64,000 bases of DNA from Aeromonas australiensis (GTDB lineage: Bacteria > Pseudomonadota > Gammaproteobacteria > Enterobacterales > Aeromonadaceae), in the NCBI RefSeq assembly GCF_000819725.1, contig NZ_CDDH01000012.1, positions 31,096 through 95,095 on the forward strand, read 5' to 3'. The translations under genes were made by a program, and so were the position numbers. Below, one piece after another: positions 23,394 through 32,155 of this stretch. Every line of letters begins with the position of its first letter. The stretch's first letter is position 1. Under the pieces are notes generated by a model, which was given only the letters and a program-made list of their open reading frames with translations, made no database searches and was not told the origin of the DNA.

Positions 23394-23483
23394 ATGCGTT
23401 TCTACACAGGATTAGCGCTCGCGGTGGCGGCACTCATTGCAGTGTTTGTGAAGCACCAGATGCGCGGCAAGGCTGACAAGTAA
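23394..23483 (+). pseudogene. Second copy of the antiporter gene's 3' end (29-codon ORF)
   Basis: An ATG-started ORF encodes MRFYTGLALAVAALIAVF and then the same VKHQMRGKADK tail with which the full antiporter ends. The nucleotide match begins at the matching internal ATG (23294) and includes the stop and following CAG. There is one extra codon and several synonymous changes. It is followed by the hairpin at 23516. It could be a remnant tail left by recombination, or be expressed as a one-helix membrane peptide. Confidence 0.8.
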
Positions 23484-23515
23484 CAGACCAGAGGCTGGCG
23501 CGCCGACATGCCGTC

Positions 23516-23542
23516 AACAGGGGCCGTACCCTAGCCCCTGTT
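23516..23542 (+). terminator. Hairpin after the antiporter gene and its tail copy
   Basis: AACAGGGGC and GCCCCTGTT form a perfect nine-base stem. The T-run is absent (AATGCAAT follows), so termination strength is uncertain. Confidence 0.6.
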
Positions 23543-23695
23543 AATGCAATATCGGATACACCGGCGTTTATCCCCCTCCCCGTGCATCAGCCGTCCGGGG
23601 CGGGAGTCCTCCTGTCACCCCTTAACGTCAAGAGTGAGTGTGCTAAGGTAGAGCGCGTTCAAGCCATCGATGCGCAGCTATACCAGAGGTTCCCC

Positions 23696-24292
23696 ATGCA
23701 TGAGTCCCAACCCGAACGTCAATCCCTGCGCCAACTGGTTCGTCAACGCCGCAAAAATCTGAGTCCGGCCGAGCAGCAAGCGGCGGCCCAACAGCTGCTG
23801 GCCCAGTTCAAGCAACACCCCGAGATCCTCGCCGCCAAACGGATTGCCCTCTATCTGGCCAATGACGGGGAGATCAATCCCTTGCCCACCATCCACTGGC
23901 TGTGGGCCCAGCACAAAGAGGTCTACCTGCCGGTGCTCCACCCCTTTACCCCGGGTCACCTGCTCTTTTTGCGCTATACCGCCACCAGCCCCATGGTGCG
24001 CAACCGCTACGGCATCGAAGAGCCGGAGCTGGATATCCTGCAGGTGGTGCCCCACAGCACCCTCGATCTGATTTGCACCCCGCTGGTTGCCTTCGATGCC
24101 CATGGCAATCGCCTTGGCATGGGGGGCGGCTACTACGATCGCACTCTCGCCATCTGGCATGAGCACAAGCTGGGCCCCAAGCCACTCGGCATTGCCCACG
24201 ATTGCCAGCAGGTAGATGCAATCCCGCAAGAGGAGTGGGATGTGCCGCTGCCCCAGATCATCACCCCGAGCCACTGCTGGCGCTTTGAATAG
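23696..24292 (+). CDS. 5-formyltetrahydrofolate cyclo-ligase
   Basis: Recycles 5-formyl-THF to 5,10-methenyl-THF with ATP. The 198-residue product has the family's N-terminal RQLVRQRRKNLSPAEQQ, a Lys/Arg-rich nucleotide-binding region, and the C-terminal signature FDAHGNRLGMGGGYYDRTLA (about 145-164). The start at 23696 is the ATG of MHESQPERQ; the longer frame to 23582 is intergenic. It corresponds to E. coli ygfA/fau. In many gamma-proteobacteria 6S RNA (ssrS) and zapA lie upstream; neither is seen here. Confidence 0.92.
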   Translation: MHESQPERQSLRQLVRQRRKNLSPAEQQAAAQQLLAQFKQHPEILAAKRIALYLANDGEINPLPTIHWLWAQHKEVYLPVLHPFTPGHLLFLRYTATSPMVRNRYGIEEPELDILQVVPHSTLDLICTPLVAFDAHGNRLGMGGGYYDRTLAIWHEHKLGPKPLGIAHDCQQVDAIPQEEWDVPLPQIITPSHCWRFE

Positions 24293-24453
24293 GCTGTTTT
24301 TGGCCGGCAGCCCCGGCTTTGTGCGCGCAAACGCAGAATAAACAGGCAAACGATTTACAAAGTCCCTCTTTTTGCCCCGGAACGTGAGCAACAAGGTCGC
24401 GACGGGGTACCGGGTTGGATATAATGCGCCCGCTTTTTTCTTAAGGAACGATC

Positions 24454-25107
24454 ATGACTCAAGATGAAATGAAGAAGGCGGCCGGTTGGGCTGCGCTCAA
24501 GTATGTGGTTCCCGGCACCATCGTCGGGGTGGGCACCGGCTCTACCGTCAACCACTTTATCGACGCGCTGGCGACCATGAAGGACGAGATCAAGGGGGCG
24601 GTGTCCAGCTCAGTGGCCTCTACCGAGCGCCTCAAGGGCTTCGGCATCACCGTATATGATCTCAACGAGATCGACGCCCTCTCCGTCTATGTGGATGGCG
24701 CCGACGAGATCAACGCAACCCGCGACATGATCAAGGGCGGTGGCGCAGCCCTGACCCGCGAGAAGATCGTTGCCGCCGTCGCTGACAAGTTCATCTGCAT
24801 CATCGACAACACCAAAACCGTCGAGGTGCTGGGCCAGTTCCCGCTGCCGGTGGAGGTGATCCCGATGGCCCGCGAATACGTGGCCCGCGAAATTCGCAAA
24901 CTGGGTGGCAACCCGGTGTGGCGTGAAGGGGTGGTCACCGACAACGGCAACCACATTCTGGATGTGAAAGGCATGGCCATTACCGACGCCAAGGCGCTGG
25001 AAGTGCGACTGAACGCCATTGTTGGTGTGGTCACCAACGGCCTGTTCGCCGCGCGCGGCGCCGATGTGGTCCTGATCGGTACACCGGACGGCGTGATTAC
25101 CCAGTAA
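24454..25107 (+). CDS. rpiA: Ribose-5-phosphate isomerase A
   Basis: Interconverts ribose-5-phosphate and ribulose-5-phosphate in the pentose phosphate pathway. The 217-residue product has [15 protein letters not shown] (about 28-42), the catalytic YVDGADEIN (about 78-86) and [14 protein letters not shown] (about 94-107). The start follows AAGGAACG. A TATAAT hexamer at 24420 is a likely -10, though no good -35 accompanies it. It is followed by a terminator and then serA, a common order. Confidence 0.97.
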   Translation: MTQDEMKKAAGWAALKYVVPGTIVGVGTGSTVNHFIDALATMKDEIKGAVSSSVASTERLKGFGITVYDLNEIDALSVYVDGADEINATRDMIKGGGAALTREKIVAAVADKFICIIDNTKTVEVLGQFPLPVEVIPMAREYVAREIRKLGGNPVWREGVVTDNGNHILDVKGMAITDAKALEVRLNAIVGVVTNGLFAARGADVVLIGTPDGVITQ

Positions 25108-25242
25108 TCCCGACACCGGCAGCACAGTGCAGCGGCATCCTCCCTCGCCCGCCAGCGCCACTCTGGCAGCCCTGACACAACAGCTGCGTTGCTTGAGCCC
25201 CGGGATGGGATATGACCGAAACATTGCATTGTGAATAAATGA

Positions 25243-25265
25243 CGGCGCCTGATGGCGCCGTTTTT
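25243..25265 (+). terminator. Rho-independent terminator of rpiA
   Basis: CGGCGCC-TGAT-GGCGCCG is followed by TTTTTATTT. The seven-base stem is perfect. Confidence 0.88.
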
Positions 25266-25431
25266 ATTTATCCCTCAACAAGTTGCATTCGGATGTTTAC
25301 AACAATCGTTGATAACTTCAAAGAATTTGACTTTCGTCACAAATATTCCTTCTCCCGAACGTTTTTGCTACTTTACGGTTTTCTTCGCACACCAAATCTG
25401 CACTTACGTTTGCACATACAGAGGGATCGTC

Positions 25432-26664
25432 ATGACTGCCAAGTTTTCACTGGACAAGGATAAAATCAAGGTGCTGCTGCTGGAGGGAGTCCATCCCAAC
25501 ACGGTAGAGACCTTTCGCGGAGCAGGTTACACCAGTGTGGAGTATCTCAAGACCTCTCTTTCCGAAGAGGAGCTGATCGAGCAGATCCGCGATGTCCATT
25601 TCATCGGGCTTCGCTCGCGCACCCAGATCACCGAAAAAGTGCTGGATGCCGCCAACAAGCTGGTCGCCATCGGCTGCTTCTGCATCGGTACCAACCAGGT
25701 GGAACTGGAAGCGGCCCAAATCCGCGGTATTCCGGTCTTCAACGCCCCCTTTTCCAACACCCGCTCGGTCGCCGAGCTGGTACTGGGTGAGATCCTGCTG
25801 CTGCTGCGCGGCATCCCCGAGAAGAACGCCAAGTGCCATCGCGGCGTGTGGGAAAAACTGGCCAACCGCTCGGTGGAAGCGCGCGGCAAGAAGCTCGGCA
25901 TCATCGGCTACGGCCACATCGGTACCCAGCTTGGCATCATCGCCGAGAGCATCGGCATGAAGGTTTATTACTACGATATCGAGAACAAGCTCTCGCTGGG
26001 CAACGCCATTCAGGTGCCAAGCATGGTCGAGCTGCTCAATATGTCCGACGTCATCAGCCTGCACGTTCCCGAAACCCCCTCCACCAAGAACATGATCGGT
26101 GCCGAGCAGCTGCGGATGATGAAACCGGGCGCCATCTTTATCAACGCCGCCCGCGGTACCGTGGTGGATATCGATGCGCTGGCTGACGTGATCAAAAGTG
26201 GTCATATCGCCGGCGCCGCCATCGACGTCTTCCCGGTCGAGCCCAAGTCCAACGACGAGGAGTTCCAAAGTCCGCTGCGTGGGCTGGAGAACGTCATCCT
26301 GACCCCGCACATCGGTGGCACCACCCATGAAGCGCAGGAGAACATCGGGCTGGAAGTGGCCAACAAGCTCATCAAGTACTCCGACAACGGCTCCACCCTC
26401 TCCGCCGTCAACTTCCCGGAAGTGTCGCTGCCGGGCCACAAGGGCTCCAGCCGTCTGCTGCACATTCACCGCAACCAGCCCGGTGTCATGAACCAGATCA
26501 ACCAGATCTTCGCCGAAGAGGGGATCAACATCGCCGGTCAATACCTGCAGACCAGCAGCCATATCGGCTACGTGGTGATCGACGTGGAAACCGAGCATAG
26601 CGAGAAGGCGCTCACCAAACTCAAGGAGATCAAGGGCACCATCCGCGCCCGGATCCTCCACTGA
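25432..26664 (+). CDS. serA: D-3-phosphoglycerate dehydrogenase
   Basis: First enzyme of serine synthesis, oxidising 3-phosphoglycerate with NAD. The 410-residue product matches the E. coli length. It shows the nucleotide-binding motif LGIIGYGHIGTQLGIIAE (about 155-172), catalytic Arg/Glu/His segments (INAARGTVVD, LTPHIGGTTHEAQENIG), and a C-terminal ACT domain (RNQPGVMNQINQIFAEEGIN) that binds serine for feedback control. The start at 25432 follows AGAGGGATC. An in-frame extension to 25252 crosses the rpiA terminator and is rejected. Confidence 0.97.
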   Translation: MTAKFSLDKDKIKVLLLEGVHPNTVETFRGAGYTSVEYLKTSLSEEELIEQIRDVHFIGLRSRTQITEKVLDAANKLVAIGCFCIGTNQVELEAAQIRGIPVFNAPFSNTRSVAELVLGEILLLLRGIPEKNAKCHRGVWEKLANRSVEARGKKLGIIGYGHIGTQLGIIAESIGMKVYYYDIENKLSLGNAIQVPSMVELLNMSDVISLHVPETPSTKNMIGAEQLRMMKPGAIFINAARGTVVDIDALADVIKSGHIAGAAIDVFPVEPKSNDEEFQSPLRGLENVILTPHIGGTTHEAQENIGLEVANKLIKYSDNGSTLSAVNFPEVSLPGHKGSSRLLHIHRNQPGVMNQINQIFAEEGINIAGQYLQTSSHIGYVVIDVETEHSEKALTKLKEIKGTIRARILH

Positions 26665-26686
26665 TAAGCCCTTATCTGCGCAGCAA

Positions 26687-26714
26687 AAAGCCCGTCGTGA
26701 TGACGGGCTTTTTT
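26687..26714 (+). terminator. Rho-independent terminator of serA
   Basis: AGCCCGTC and GACGGGCT with a five-base loop are followed by TTTTTT, 23 bases after the serA stop. Confidence 0.92.
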
Positions 26715-26740
26715 ATGTTGCAGAGCCTAAATCGTGTTCG

Positions 26741-26821
26741 CTCCCTTCTCCCCTCGCGGGAGAAGGGCTGGGGATGAGGGGGAGAAGATATCTCCCTCAC
26801 CCTGCTCTCTCGCAGGGAGAG
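26741..26821. repeat. Palindromic intergenic repeat (REP/MITE-like)
   Basis: Two related GC-rich arms (CTCCC...CGCGGGAGA...GGGGATGAGGG and its near complement CCCTCACCC...TCGCAGGGAGAG) face each other around AGATATCT. Each arm also folds on itself. Elements of this appearance are widespread in proteobacterial intergenic DNA. It sits between serA and dgkA. Confidence 0.6.
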
Positions 26822-26850
26822 TGCGCAAACTCACCGGCAAGATATGTGCT

Positions 26851-27231
26851 CTACCACCACCCCAGTAAATTGCGGCCCACCAGCGCCCCCCATACCAACC
26901 CATTGAGGGCCAGCGCGATAAACACCGCTGCAGAGCCGAGATCCTTCGCGCGGCCGGAGAGCTCGTGATGCTCGGAGCCAACCCTGTCTACCACGGCTTC
27001 AATGGCAGAGTTGAGGATCTCGACAATCACCACCAGCCAGCTGATGACAACCAGCAGCAGGATCTGGTTGAGAGAATCCCCCAGCCAGAAAGCCAGCGGC
27101 ATCAGCAACATGATCAGCATCAGCTCCTGCCGAAAAGCGGCTTCATTGACCCAGGCTGACCTGAGCCCCTTGATGCTGTAACCGGTTGCGTTGATGATGC
27201 GGGTGACCCCGGTTGCCCCTGGCTTTGCCAC
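26851..27231 (-). CDS. dgkA: Diacylglycerol kinase DgkA
   Basis: Small inner-membrane kinase that returns diacylglycerol to phosphatidic acid. From the GTG at 27231 the product is 126 residues, the usual size. It has GVTRIINATGYSIKGLRSAW near the N-terminus, three membrane helices, and the catalytic ILNSAIEAVVDR (about 74-85) with SGRAKDLGSAAVF. The start is supported by GAGGTA eight bases upstream and by alignment with the enteric N-terminus; a 12-codon longer ORF is possible. Confidence 0.93.
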   Translation of the reverse strand: MAKPGATGVTRIINATGYSIKGLRSAWVNEAAFRQELMLIMLLMPLAFWLGDSLNQILLLVVISWLVVIVEILNSAIEAVVDRVGSEHHELSGRAKDLGSAAVFIALALNGLVWGALVGRNLLGWW

Positions 27232-27375
27232 GCTATCTACCTCATTTGAAATCGATTTTGGCCTCACATCCTATCAGAGCCCCCCAAGGTTTCAATCAGG
27301 GGACTTTTGCTTTATTTTATCTCTTCGCCTTTTCGCCCCTTGCGGCTGACACCACCCACTCGAGACTTGAGTTGT

Positions 27376-28443
27376 ATGTCCATTCACACAGATGAATTGC
27401 GCACCCGTCGCCTGGAGTCACTGATCACTCCGAGCGAGCTTGCCCACGCGTTTCCGATCACCGATACCATTGCCCAGAATCTGCTGGATGCCCGTCGCGA
27501 AGTGGAAGCCATTCTGGCCGGAGACGATCAGCGCCTGCTGGTCATCGTCGGCCCCTGCTCCATCCATGATCCCGCGGCCGCCCACGAGTATGCCAAGCGC
27601 CTCAACGCACTGCGCGAGCAGTATAAAGAGAGCCTCTGCATCGTGATGCGCACCTATTTCGAGAAGCCGCGCACCATCGTCGGCTGGAAAGGGCTCATCA
27701 ATGATCCGCGCCTCGATGGCAGCTTCGATGTCAACGAAGGGCTCAAACTGGCGCGCAAGCTGCTGGTCGATATCAACGAACTGGGCATGCCCACCGCCAC
27801 CGAGTTCCTCGACATGGTGACCGGCCAGTACATTGCCGACCTCATCACCTGGGGTGCCATCGGCGCCCGTACCACCGAGTCCCAGGTACACCGCGAGATG
27901 GCCTCCGCCCTCTCCTGCCCGGTCGGCTTCAAGAACGGCACCGACGGCAACACCCGCATCGCCATCGATGCGGTGCGCGCCGCCCGCCACAGCCACATTT
28001 TCTATTCGCCGGACAAAGACGGCAAGATGACCATCTACCGCACCGCCGGTAACCCCTTTGGTCATGTGATCCTGCGTGGCGGTCACCGCCCCAACTACGA
28101 CACCGCCAGCATCGACGAAGCGTGTGAAGCGCTGGCCGATGTGGGCCTGCCGGAGCGGCTGGTGGTCGATTTCAGCCATGGCAACAGCATGAAGGATCAC
28201 CGTCGCCAGCTGCTGGTGGCGCAAGACATCTGCGATCAGCTGCGCCGCGGCCGCACCGGCATCGCCGGCATCATGGCAGAAAGCTTCCTGGTGGAAGGGC
28301 GTCAGGATGTGGAGAACGGCTGCGCCGCCACCTTTGGCCAGAGCATCACCGATGCCTGCCTGTCGTGGAGCGACAGCGAAACCCTGTTAGCGATGCTGGC
28401 CGAAGCCGCGCTGGTACGGTTGAACAAAGCAGACCTGCGGTAA
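27376..28443 (+). CDS. aroH: DAHP synthase, tryptophan-sensitive type (AroH-like)
   Basis: Second isozyme of the first aromatic pathway step. The 355-residue product carries VGPCSIHDPAAAHEY, EKPRTIVGWKGL and GARTTESQVHREMASALSCPVG. It is closest in appearance to E. coli AroH (TDELRTRRLESLITPSEL, IFYSPDKDGKMTIY) rather than AroG or AroF. No TyrR-like or TrpR-like box was recognised upstream. The gene's last roughly 110 bases plus stop are repeated three more times downstream with a 128-base period, so the present C-terminus (LVRLNKADLR) may not be the ancestral one. Confidence 0.92.
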   Translation: MSIHTDELRTRRLESLITPSELAHAFPITDTIAQNLLDARREVEAILAGDDQRLLVIVGPCSIHDPAAAHEYAKRLNALREQYKESLCIVMRTYFEKPRTIVGWKGLINDPRLDGSFDVNEGLKLARKLLVDINELGMPTATEFLDMVTGQYIADLITWGAIGARTTESQVHREMASALSCPVGFKNGTDGNTRIAIDAVRAARHSHIFYSPDKDGKMTIYRTAGNPFGHVILRGGHRPNYDTASIDEACEALADVGLPERLVVDFSHGNSMKDHRRQLLVAQDICDQLRRGRTGIAGIMAESFLVEGRQDVENGCAATFGQSITDACLSWSDSETLLAMLAEAALVRLNKADLR

Positions 28444-28821
28444 CGACTGCGACATCACCCTTTGGCCAGAGCATCACCGATGCCTGCCTGTCGTGGAGCG
28501 ACAGCGAAACCCTGTTAGCGATGCTGGCCGAAGCCGCGCTGGTACGGTTGAACAAAGCAGACCTGCGGTAACGACTGTGACATCACCCTTTGGCCAGAGC
28601 ATCACCGATGCCTGCCTGTCGTGGAGCGACACCGAAACCCTGCTGGCGATGCTGGCCGAAGCTGCGCAGGTGCGGTTGAACAAAGCAAACCTGCGGTAAC
28701 GACTGCGACATCACCCTTTGGCCAGAGCATCACAGATGCCTGCCTGTCGTGGAGCGACACCGAAACCCTGTTGGCGATGCTGGCCGAAGCCGCGCAGGTG
28801 CGCCTGAGCAAACAGGCTTGA
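28319..28821 (+). repeat. Four tandem copies (128-base period) of the aroH 3' end
   Basis: The segment beginning TTTGGCCAGAGCATCACC occurs at 28333, 28461, 28589 and 28717, exactly 128 bases apart. Copy 1 is the end of aroH. Copies 2 and 3 each end in the same CTGCGGTAACGACTG. Copy 4 diverges at its end (CGCCTGAGCAAACAGGCTTGA) and lies directly before the terminator. Copies 1 and 2 differ by one base; copies 3 and 4 carry several shared changes. The period is not a multiple of three, and each copy has its own stop. Confidence 0.95.
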
Positions 28822-28836
28822 ACTGCGAATAAAACC

Positions 28837-28874
28837 AAAGGGGCCAGTATTTTTGATACCGGCCCCTTCTTCTT
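28837..28874 (+). terminator. Terminator after the aroH repeats
   Basis: AAAGGGGCC...GGCCCCTT encloses an inner TAT/ATA pair and is followed by TTCTTCTT, 16 bases after the stop of repeat copy 4. Just downstream, CGATTA and TAATCG (28884-28903) form a short REP-like hairpin. Confidence 0.82.
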
Positions 28875-28937
28875 GCCGTCGGCCGATTACGCTTCGCTAA
28901 TCGACCCTACATGCGCGCACTTTCCTATACACCCTAC

Positions 28938-29741
28938 TTACAAACTGGGCATAAACCACACGCGCCCCGCCGCTTCAATGCGCTCGGTCTTTATCTGGAA
29001 CACCTGCGCCAGCAGCGCCTCATCCACCAGCTCGACGCCTCCTTCGCGCACCACAGCCCCCCCTTGCAGACAGAGAATGCGGTCGGCCCAGTCAATGGCC
29101 AGATTGATATCGTGGATGGCGAGCACCACCAGCAAGCCCTGCCTGGCCAGGGTTTTCAACAGCCGCAATAGCGCCAGCTGATGATGCAGATCGAGCCCCG
29201 CCAGCGGTTCATCCAGCAGCAGCACCTTGCCGGTCGGATTGAGGCTCGGCCACACCTGCAGCAGGGTACGGGCAATCAGCACCCGCTGCTGCTCGCCCCC
29301 CGACAACCGACTGAAGTCCCGGGCCAGCAGAGCTTCCAGCTCCAATGCCTCGCACAGTGCGTTTATCGCCTCGTTCTGTCTGGCGGGCGCAACTGCCTCA
29401 TCGAGCCCCAGGCTCAACACCTGAAACACCGGAATATGGAACAGTTGAGGCTGACGCTGGGGCAGCATGGCGCGCCGTTTGGCAAGCTCGGGCCAGCTCA
29501 GGTCAGTGAGCACTTCCCGCCCCAGCAGCACTGTGCCCTCGGCGGGCAAAATCCCCGCCAACGCCCCGAGCAGGGTCGACTTGCCACTGCCATTGGGACC
29601 AAGCAGCGCCACCAGCTGGCCGCCATGCCAGCGGATATCGAGGGGAGAGAGCCGTCCGGCGATGGCGAGCTGCTGCGCCTCCAGCAGCGGCGCAGCAGCA
29701 CGAGAAGAAACAGGCATCAGATCAGCGGGCGACATCGGCAT
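28938..29741 (-). CDS. btuD: Vitamin B12 ABC transporter ATP-binding protein
   Basis: ATPase subunit of the cobalamin importer. The 267-residue product has Walker A GPNGSGKST (about 48-56), the signature LSGGEQQR (about 146-153), Walker B VLLLDEPLAGLD and the switch histidine in LAIHDINLAID. It follows btuC by 47 bases on the same strand. No btuF follows; the solute-binding protein upstream of btuC is of the amino-acid type. Confidence 0.92.
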   Translation of the reverse strand: MPMSPADLMPVSSRAAAPLLEAQQLAIAGRLSPLDIRWHGGQLVALLGPNGSGKSTLLGALAGILPAEGTVLLGREVLTDLSWPELAKRRAMLPQRQPQLFHIPVFQVLSLGLDEAVAPARQNEAINALCEALELEALLARDFSRLSGGEQQRVLIARTLLQVWPSLNPTGKVLLLDEPLAGLDLHHQLALLRLLKTLARQGLLVVLAIHDINLAIDWADRILCLQGGAVVREGGVELVDEALLAQVFQIKTERIEAAGRVWFMPSL

Positions 29742-29788
29742 CTTGCCTCAACAACGGGTAAATAAAGAGAGTGCGCACCCCGACCAAA

Positions 29789-30796
29789 TCATGGAGCACC
29801 ATCAGCAGTTTGCCTCAATAGCAGGTAGATAAAGAGCGGCGCCCCCACCGAGGCGGTAATGACGCCGATAGGCAGCTCACCGGCGCTGAGTGCCGAGCGC
29901 GCTAACAGATCAGCGGCCAGCAGCAGGGCTCCGCCACCGAGCGCCGAGGCAGGCAGCAGAAAGCGCTGATCACTACCTCCACAGAGCCGCAGCAGATGGG
30001 GCACCACCAACCCGACAAAACCGATCACACCGCACAACGACACCGCCACCCCGGTCAGCAGACAGACCGCCAGCACCAGCCGCACCCGCATCTTGTCGAC
30101 ATCCATCCCCATCAGGCGGGCCTGGGTCTCCCCCAACAACAACTGTTGCAGCGCCTTGCCCTGCCAGCAGAGCCAGCCCAGGGTAAGCGGCAGCACCAGC
30201 CACCACCAGCCAAACTGCTGGCTGCCGTAAGAGAGGCTGCCCATCATCCAGAACATGAATTCACGCAAAGAGCCATCGTCGGCAAAGTACATCAGCCAGG
30301 TCATGGCGGCATTGGTGAGAATACCGATGGCCACCCCAAACAGCAGCAAGCGGGCATGACCGAGGCGCGCCCGGCGAGCCAGCCGAATGAGCAACATGGT
30401 CACCAGCAAGGCGCCAGTGAAGGCCGCCAATGACAGCCCCCAGCCGGGCAGATAGAGGCCTAGGGACTTGGCCACCGCCATCGCCACCATGGCGGCAAGG
30501 CCTGCCCCGCTTGAGACGCCAAGCAGCCCGGGTTCGGCCACCGGGTTGTGCAGCATCACCTGCAGCACGGCGCCGCCACAAGCAAGGGCTGCGCCGGCCA
30601 AGAGGGCCAGCAGGGCGCGGGGCAGCCGCAGCTCCAGCAAGATGCGCTGTTCGAGATCGCCAAGGGGCTGCCAGGGCAGCAGCACAAACTCGCCCCAGAC
30701 GAGGGAGAAGAGAAACAGCAGCAGGGTCAGCAGCGTCAGGCCACAGAGCCAGCGCAGCTGCCAGCGCTGCTGGCGGGCGATAAGGGAGAGGTACAA
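29789..30796 (-). CDS. btuC: Vitamin B12 ABC transporter permease
   Basis: Inner-membrane permease of the FecCD/BtuC type with about ten helices. From the TTG at 30796 the product is 335 residues and begins LYLSLIARQQRWQLRWL, which lines up with the E. coli N-terminus; GGGGA lies six bases before that codon. An ATG at 30871 gives 360 residues with a poorly supported extension. Conserved permease stretches include LRLPRALLALLAGAALACGGA and CGVIGFVGLVVPHLLRL. The upstream gap is too short for a full cobalamin riboswitch. Confidence 0.88.
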   Translation of the reverse strand: MYLSLIARQQRWQLRWLCGLTLLTLLLFLFSLVWGEFVLLPWQPLGDLEQRILLELRLPRALLALLAGAALACGGAVLQVMLHNPVAEPGLLGVSSGAGLAAMVAMAVAKSLGLYLPGWGLSLAAFTGALLVTMLLIRLARRARLGHARLLLFGVAIGILTNAAMTWLMYFADDGSLREFMFWMMGSLSYGSQQFGWWWLVLPLTLGWLCWQGKALQQLLLGETQARLMGMDVDKMRVRLVLAVCLLTGVAVSLCGVIGFVGLVVPHLLRLCGGSDQRFLLPASALGGGALLLAADLLARSALSAGELPIGVITASVGAPLFIYLLLRQTADGAP

Positions 30797-30896
30797 GGAT
30801 GATCCCCGGCAATGACTAGGCTTTATCCCAGGCCCTGTCGCAGCGCCGGGGAGGAAGCAGGAAACGGGCATGATAACAGTGGCTTGCCACCCAAGG

Positions 30897-31628
30897 TCAA
30901 GGCTGGTAACGCTTGGCCATCACGGTTATCTCACCGCTGGCCACCAGATTTTGCACTGCGATCTGCAAGGGCTGGTGCAGCGACTGGTGAGGTGAGTGCT
31001 TGCTCATCCCCAGATAGAGGGTCACCGGCGTGGCGGGGCGGTAATCCGCCTTGCCTATCCGGCTGGCATTTCCCTGACTCAGGGCATAGTCCACCTGACA
31101 GTCGGTGCCAATCATCAGTGGCAGGTGACCGCGCTGCACCATGCGCAGCAACTGATCTTCGGTGGGAACGCCATGCTTATCGAGGCTGCTGTCACTGTTG
31201 AAGGGCTCAAAGTAGAAGGAGTTGAGCACATAACCCACCTTCACCCCCTGCAGATCGCGGTATTGGTGGATCCGGGCCACATTAACCGGCTGACCATAAA
31301 ACGCCGGCCAGCACTGGTAGTAGGCAGGCTGCAGATAGTCGATGAACTGCGCCCGCTCGGCGGTATAAGCCAGCCCAATCATCAGATCGACCTGACCGGT
31401 CTGCATCTGCTTGAGCGCCCTGCCCCACGGCATCCGTCGTACCTGCAACTCAATGCCGCTCGCCTGTTGCAACCGGCGCAAGATGTCCATGTCGAGCCCC
31501 TGCAACCGGCCGTCCGCTTGCAGGATGCGAAATGGCGGCCACAGATCGGTGGCCACCGTCAGCGTCGGGGTCGCACGCACCGGCATGGCAAATAACAGTA
31601 ACAACACAATCCCGCATAACTTGCCCAT
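30897..31628 (-). CDS. Transporter substrate-binding domain protein (SBP_bac_3 type)
   Basis: Predicted periplasmic solute-binding protein of 243 residues with a signal peptide (MGKLCGIVLLLLFAMPVRA). The mature part has the family pattern TLTVATDLWPPFRILQADGRLQGLDMDIL, followed by MPWGRALKQMQTGQVDLMIG. The start at 31628 is chosen because it begins the signal peptide; the longer frame upstream overlaps the divergent DMT gene. No amino-acid ABC permease is adjacent, so it may be an orphan sensor or binding protein. The ligand is unknown. Confidence 0.82.
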   Translation of the reverse strand: MGKLCGIVLLLLFAMPVRATPTLTVATDLWPPFRILQADGRLQGLDMDILRRLQQASGIELQVRRMPWGRALKQMQTGQVDLMIGLAYTAERAQFIDYLQPAYYQCWPAFYGQPVNVARIHQYRDLQGVKVGYVLNSFYFEPFNSDSSLDKHGVPTEDQLLRMVQRGHLPLMIGTDCQVDYALSQGNASRIGKADYRPATPVTLYLGMSKHSPHQSLHQPLQIAVQNLVASGEITVMAKRYQP

Positions 31629-31740
31629 CCCGTCGCATACCTCGCACGGCTTATCCTGTTGGTTAAAAATACCCTCTCGCACCACGTATGAAAACCCGTG
31701 GTTCAGGGATAAAATGCGCCGGATTTTCAAGGAGAACCCA

Positions 31741-32097
31741 ATGAACCCGATTTTCGCCAGTATCGGTCTGCTGCTCTGCAGCAACGTCTTTATGACCTTC
31801 GCCTGGTACGCTCACCTCAAGAGCATGAACCACAAACCCTGGATCATTGCCGCCCTGGTAAGCTGGGGCATAGCACTGTTCGAATACCTGCTGCAAGTGC
31901 CCGCCAACCGTATCGGCCATACGGTGATGAGCGTGGGGCAACTGAAAATCTTGCAAGAAGTGATCACTCTCACCGTATTCGTCCCCTTCTCTATCTTCTA
32001 TCTCAAGGAAGATCTGAAATGGGACTATCTCTGGGCAGGGCTCTGCATTCTCGGAGCGGTCTTTTTTGTCTTTCGCGAGAAACTGACCGGCGCCTGA
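31741..32097 (+). CDS. DMT-superfamily small membrane protein (DUF486)
   Basis: 118-residue inner-membrane protein with four predicted helices, matching the DUF486 branch of drug/metabolite-type transporters (NVFMTFAWYAHLK, FEYLLQVPANRIGH, LKILQEVITLTVFVPFSIFYL). AAGGAG precedes the ATG. It diverges from the solute-binding protein gene and lies 58 bases before pilU. The transported substrate is unknown. Confidence 0.87.
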   Translation: MNPIFASIGLLLCSNVFMTFAWYAHLKSMNHKPWIIAALVSWGIALFEYLLQVPANRIGHTVMSVGQLKILQEVITLTVFVPFSIFYLKEDLKWDYLWAGLCILGAVFFVFREKLTGA

Positions 32098-32155
32098 GGC
32101 TGTACACTCAATATCATCCCGCTCATGGCATCCTATTGATCGACGAGGCAAAAAA

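Noticed and set aside
23484..23695. 6S RNA (ssrS) upstream of the 5-formyl-THF cyclo-ligase gene
   Set aside because: This is its usual place in many gamma-proteobacteria, but the region is too short and lacks the long central-bubble hairpin and conserved ends.
28319..28821. CRISPR-like array
   Set aside because: The 128-base units are direct copies of the aroH 3' end with no spacers.
30797..30896. Cobalamin riboswitch upstream of btuC
   Set aside because: A GCCACTG-like string is present, but only about 100 bases separate the two coding regions, no complete B12 box is found, and the rest of the aptamer is missing.
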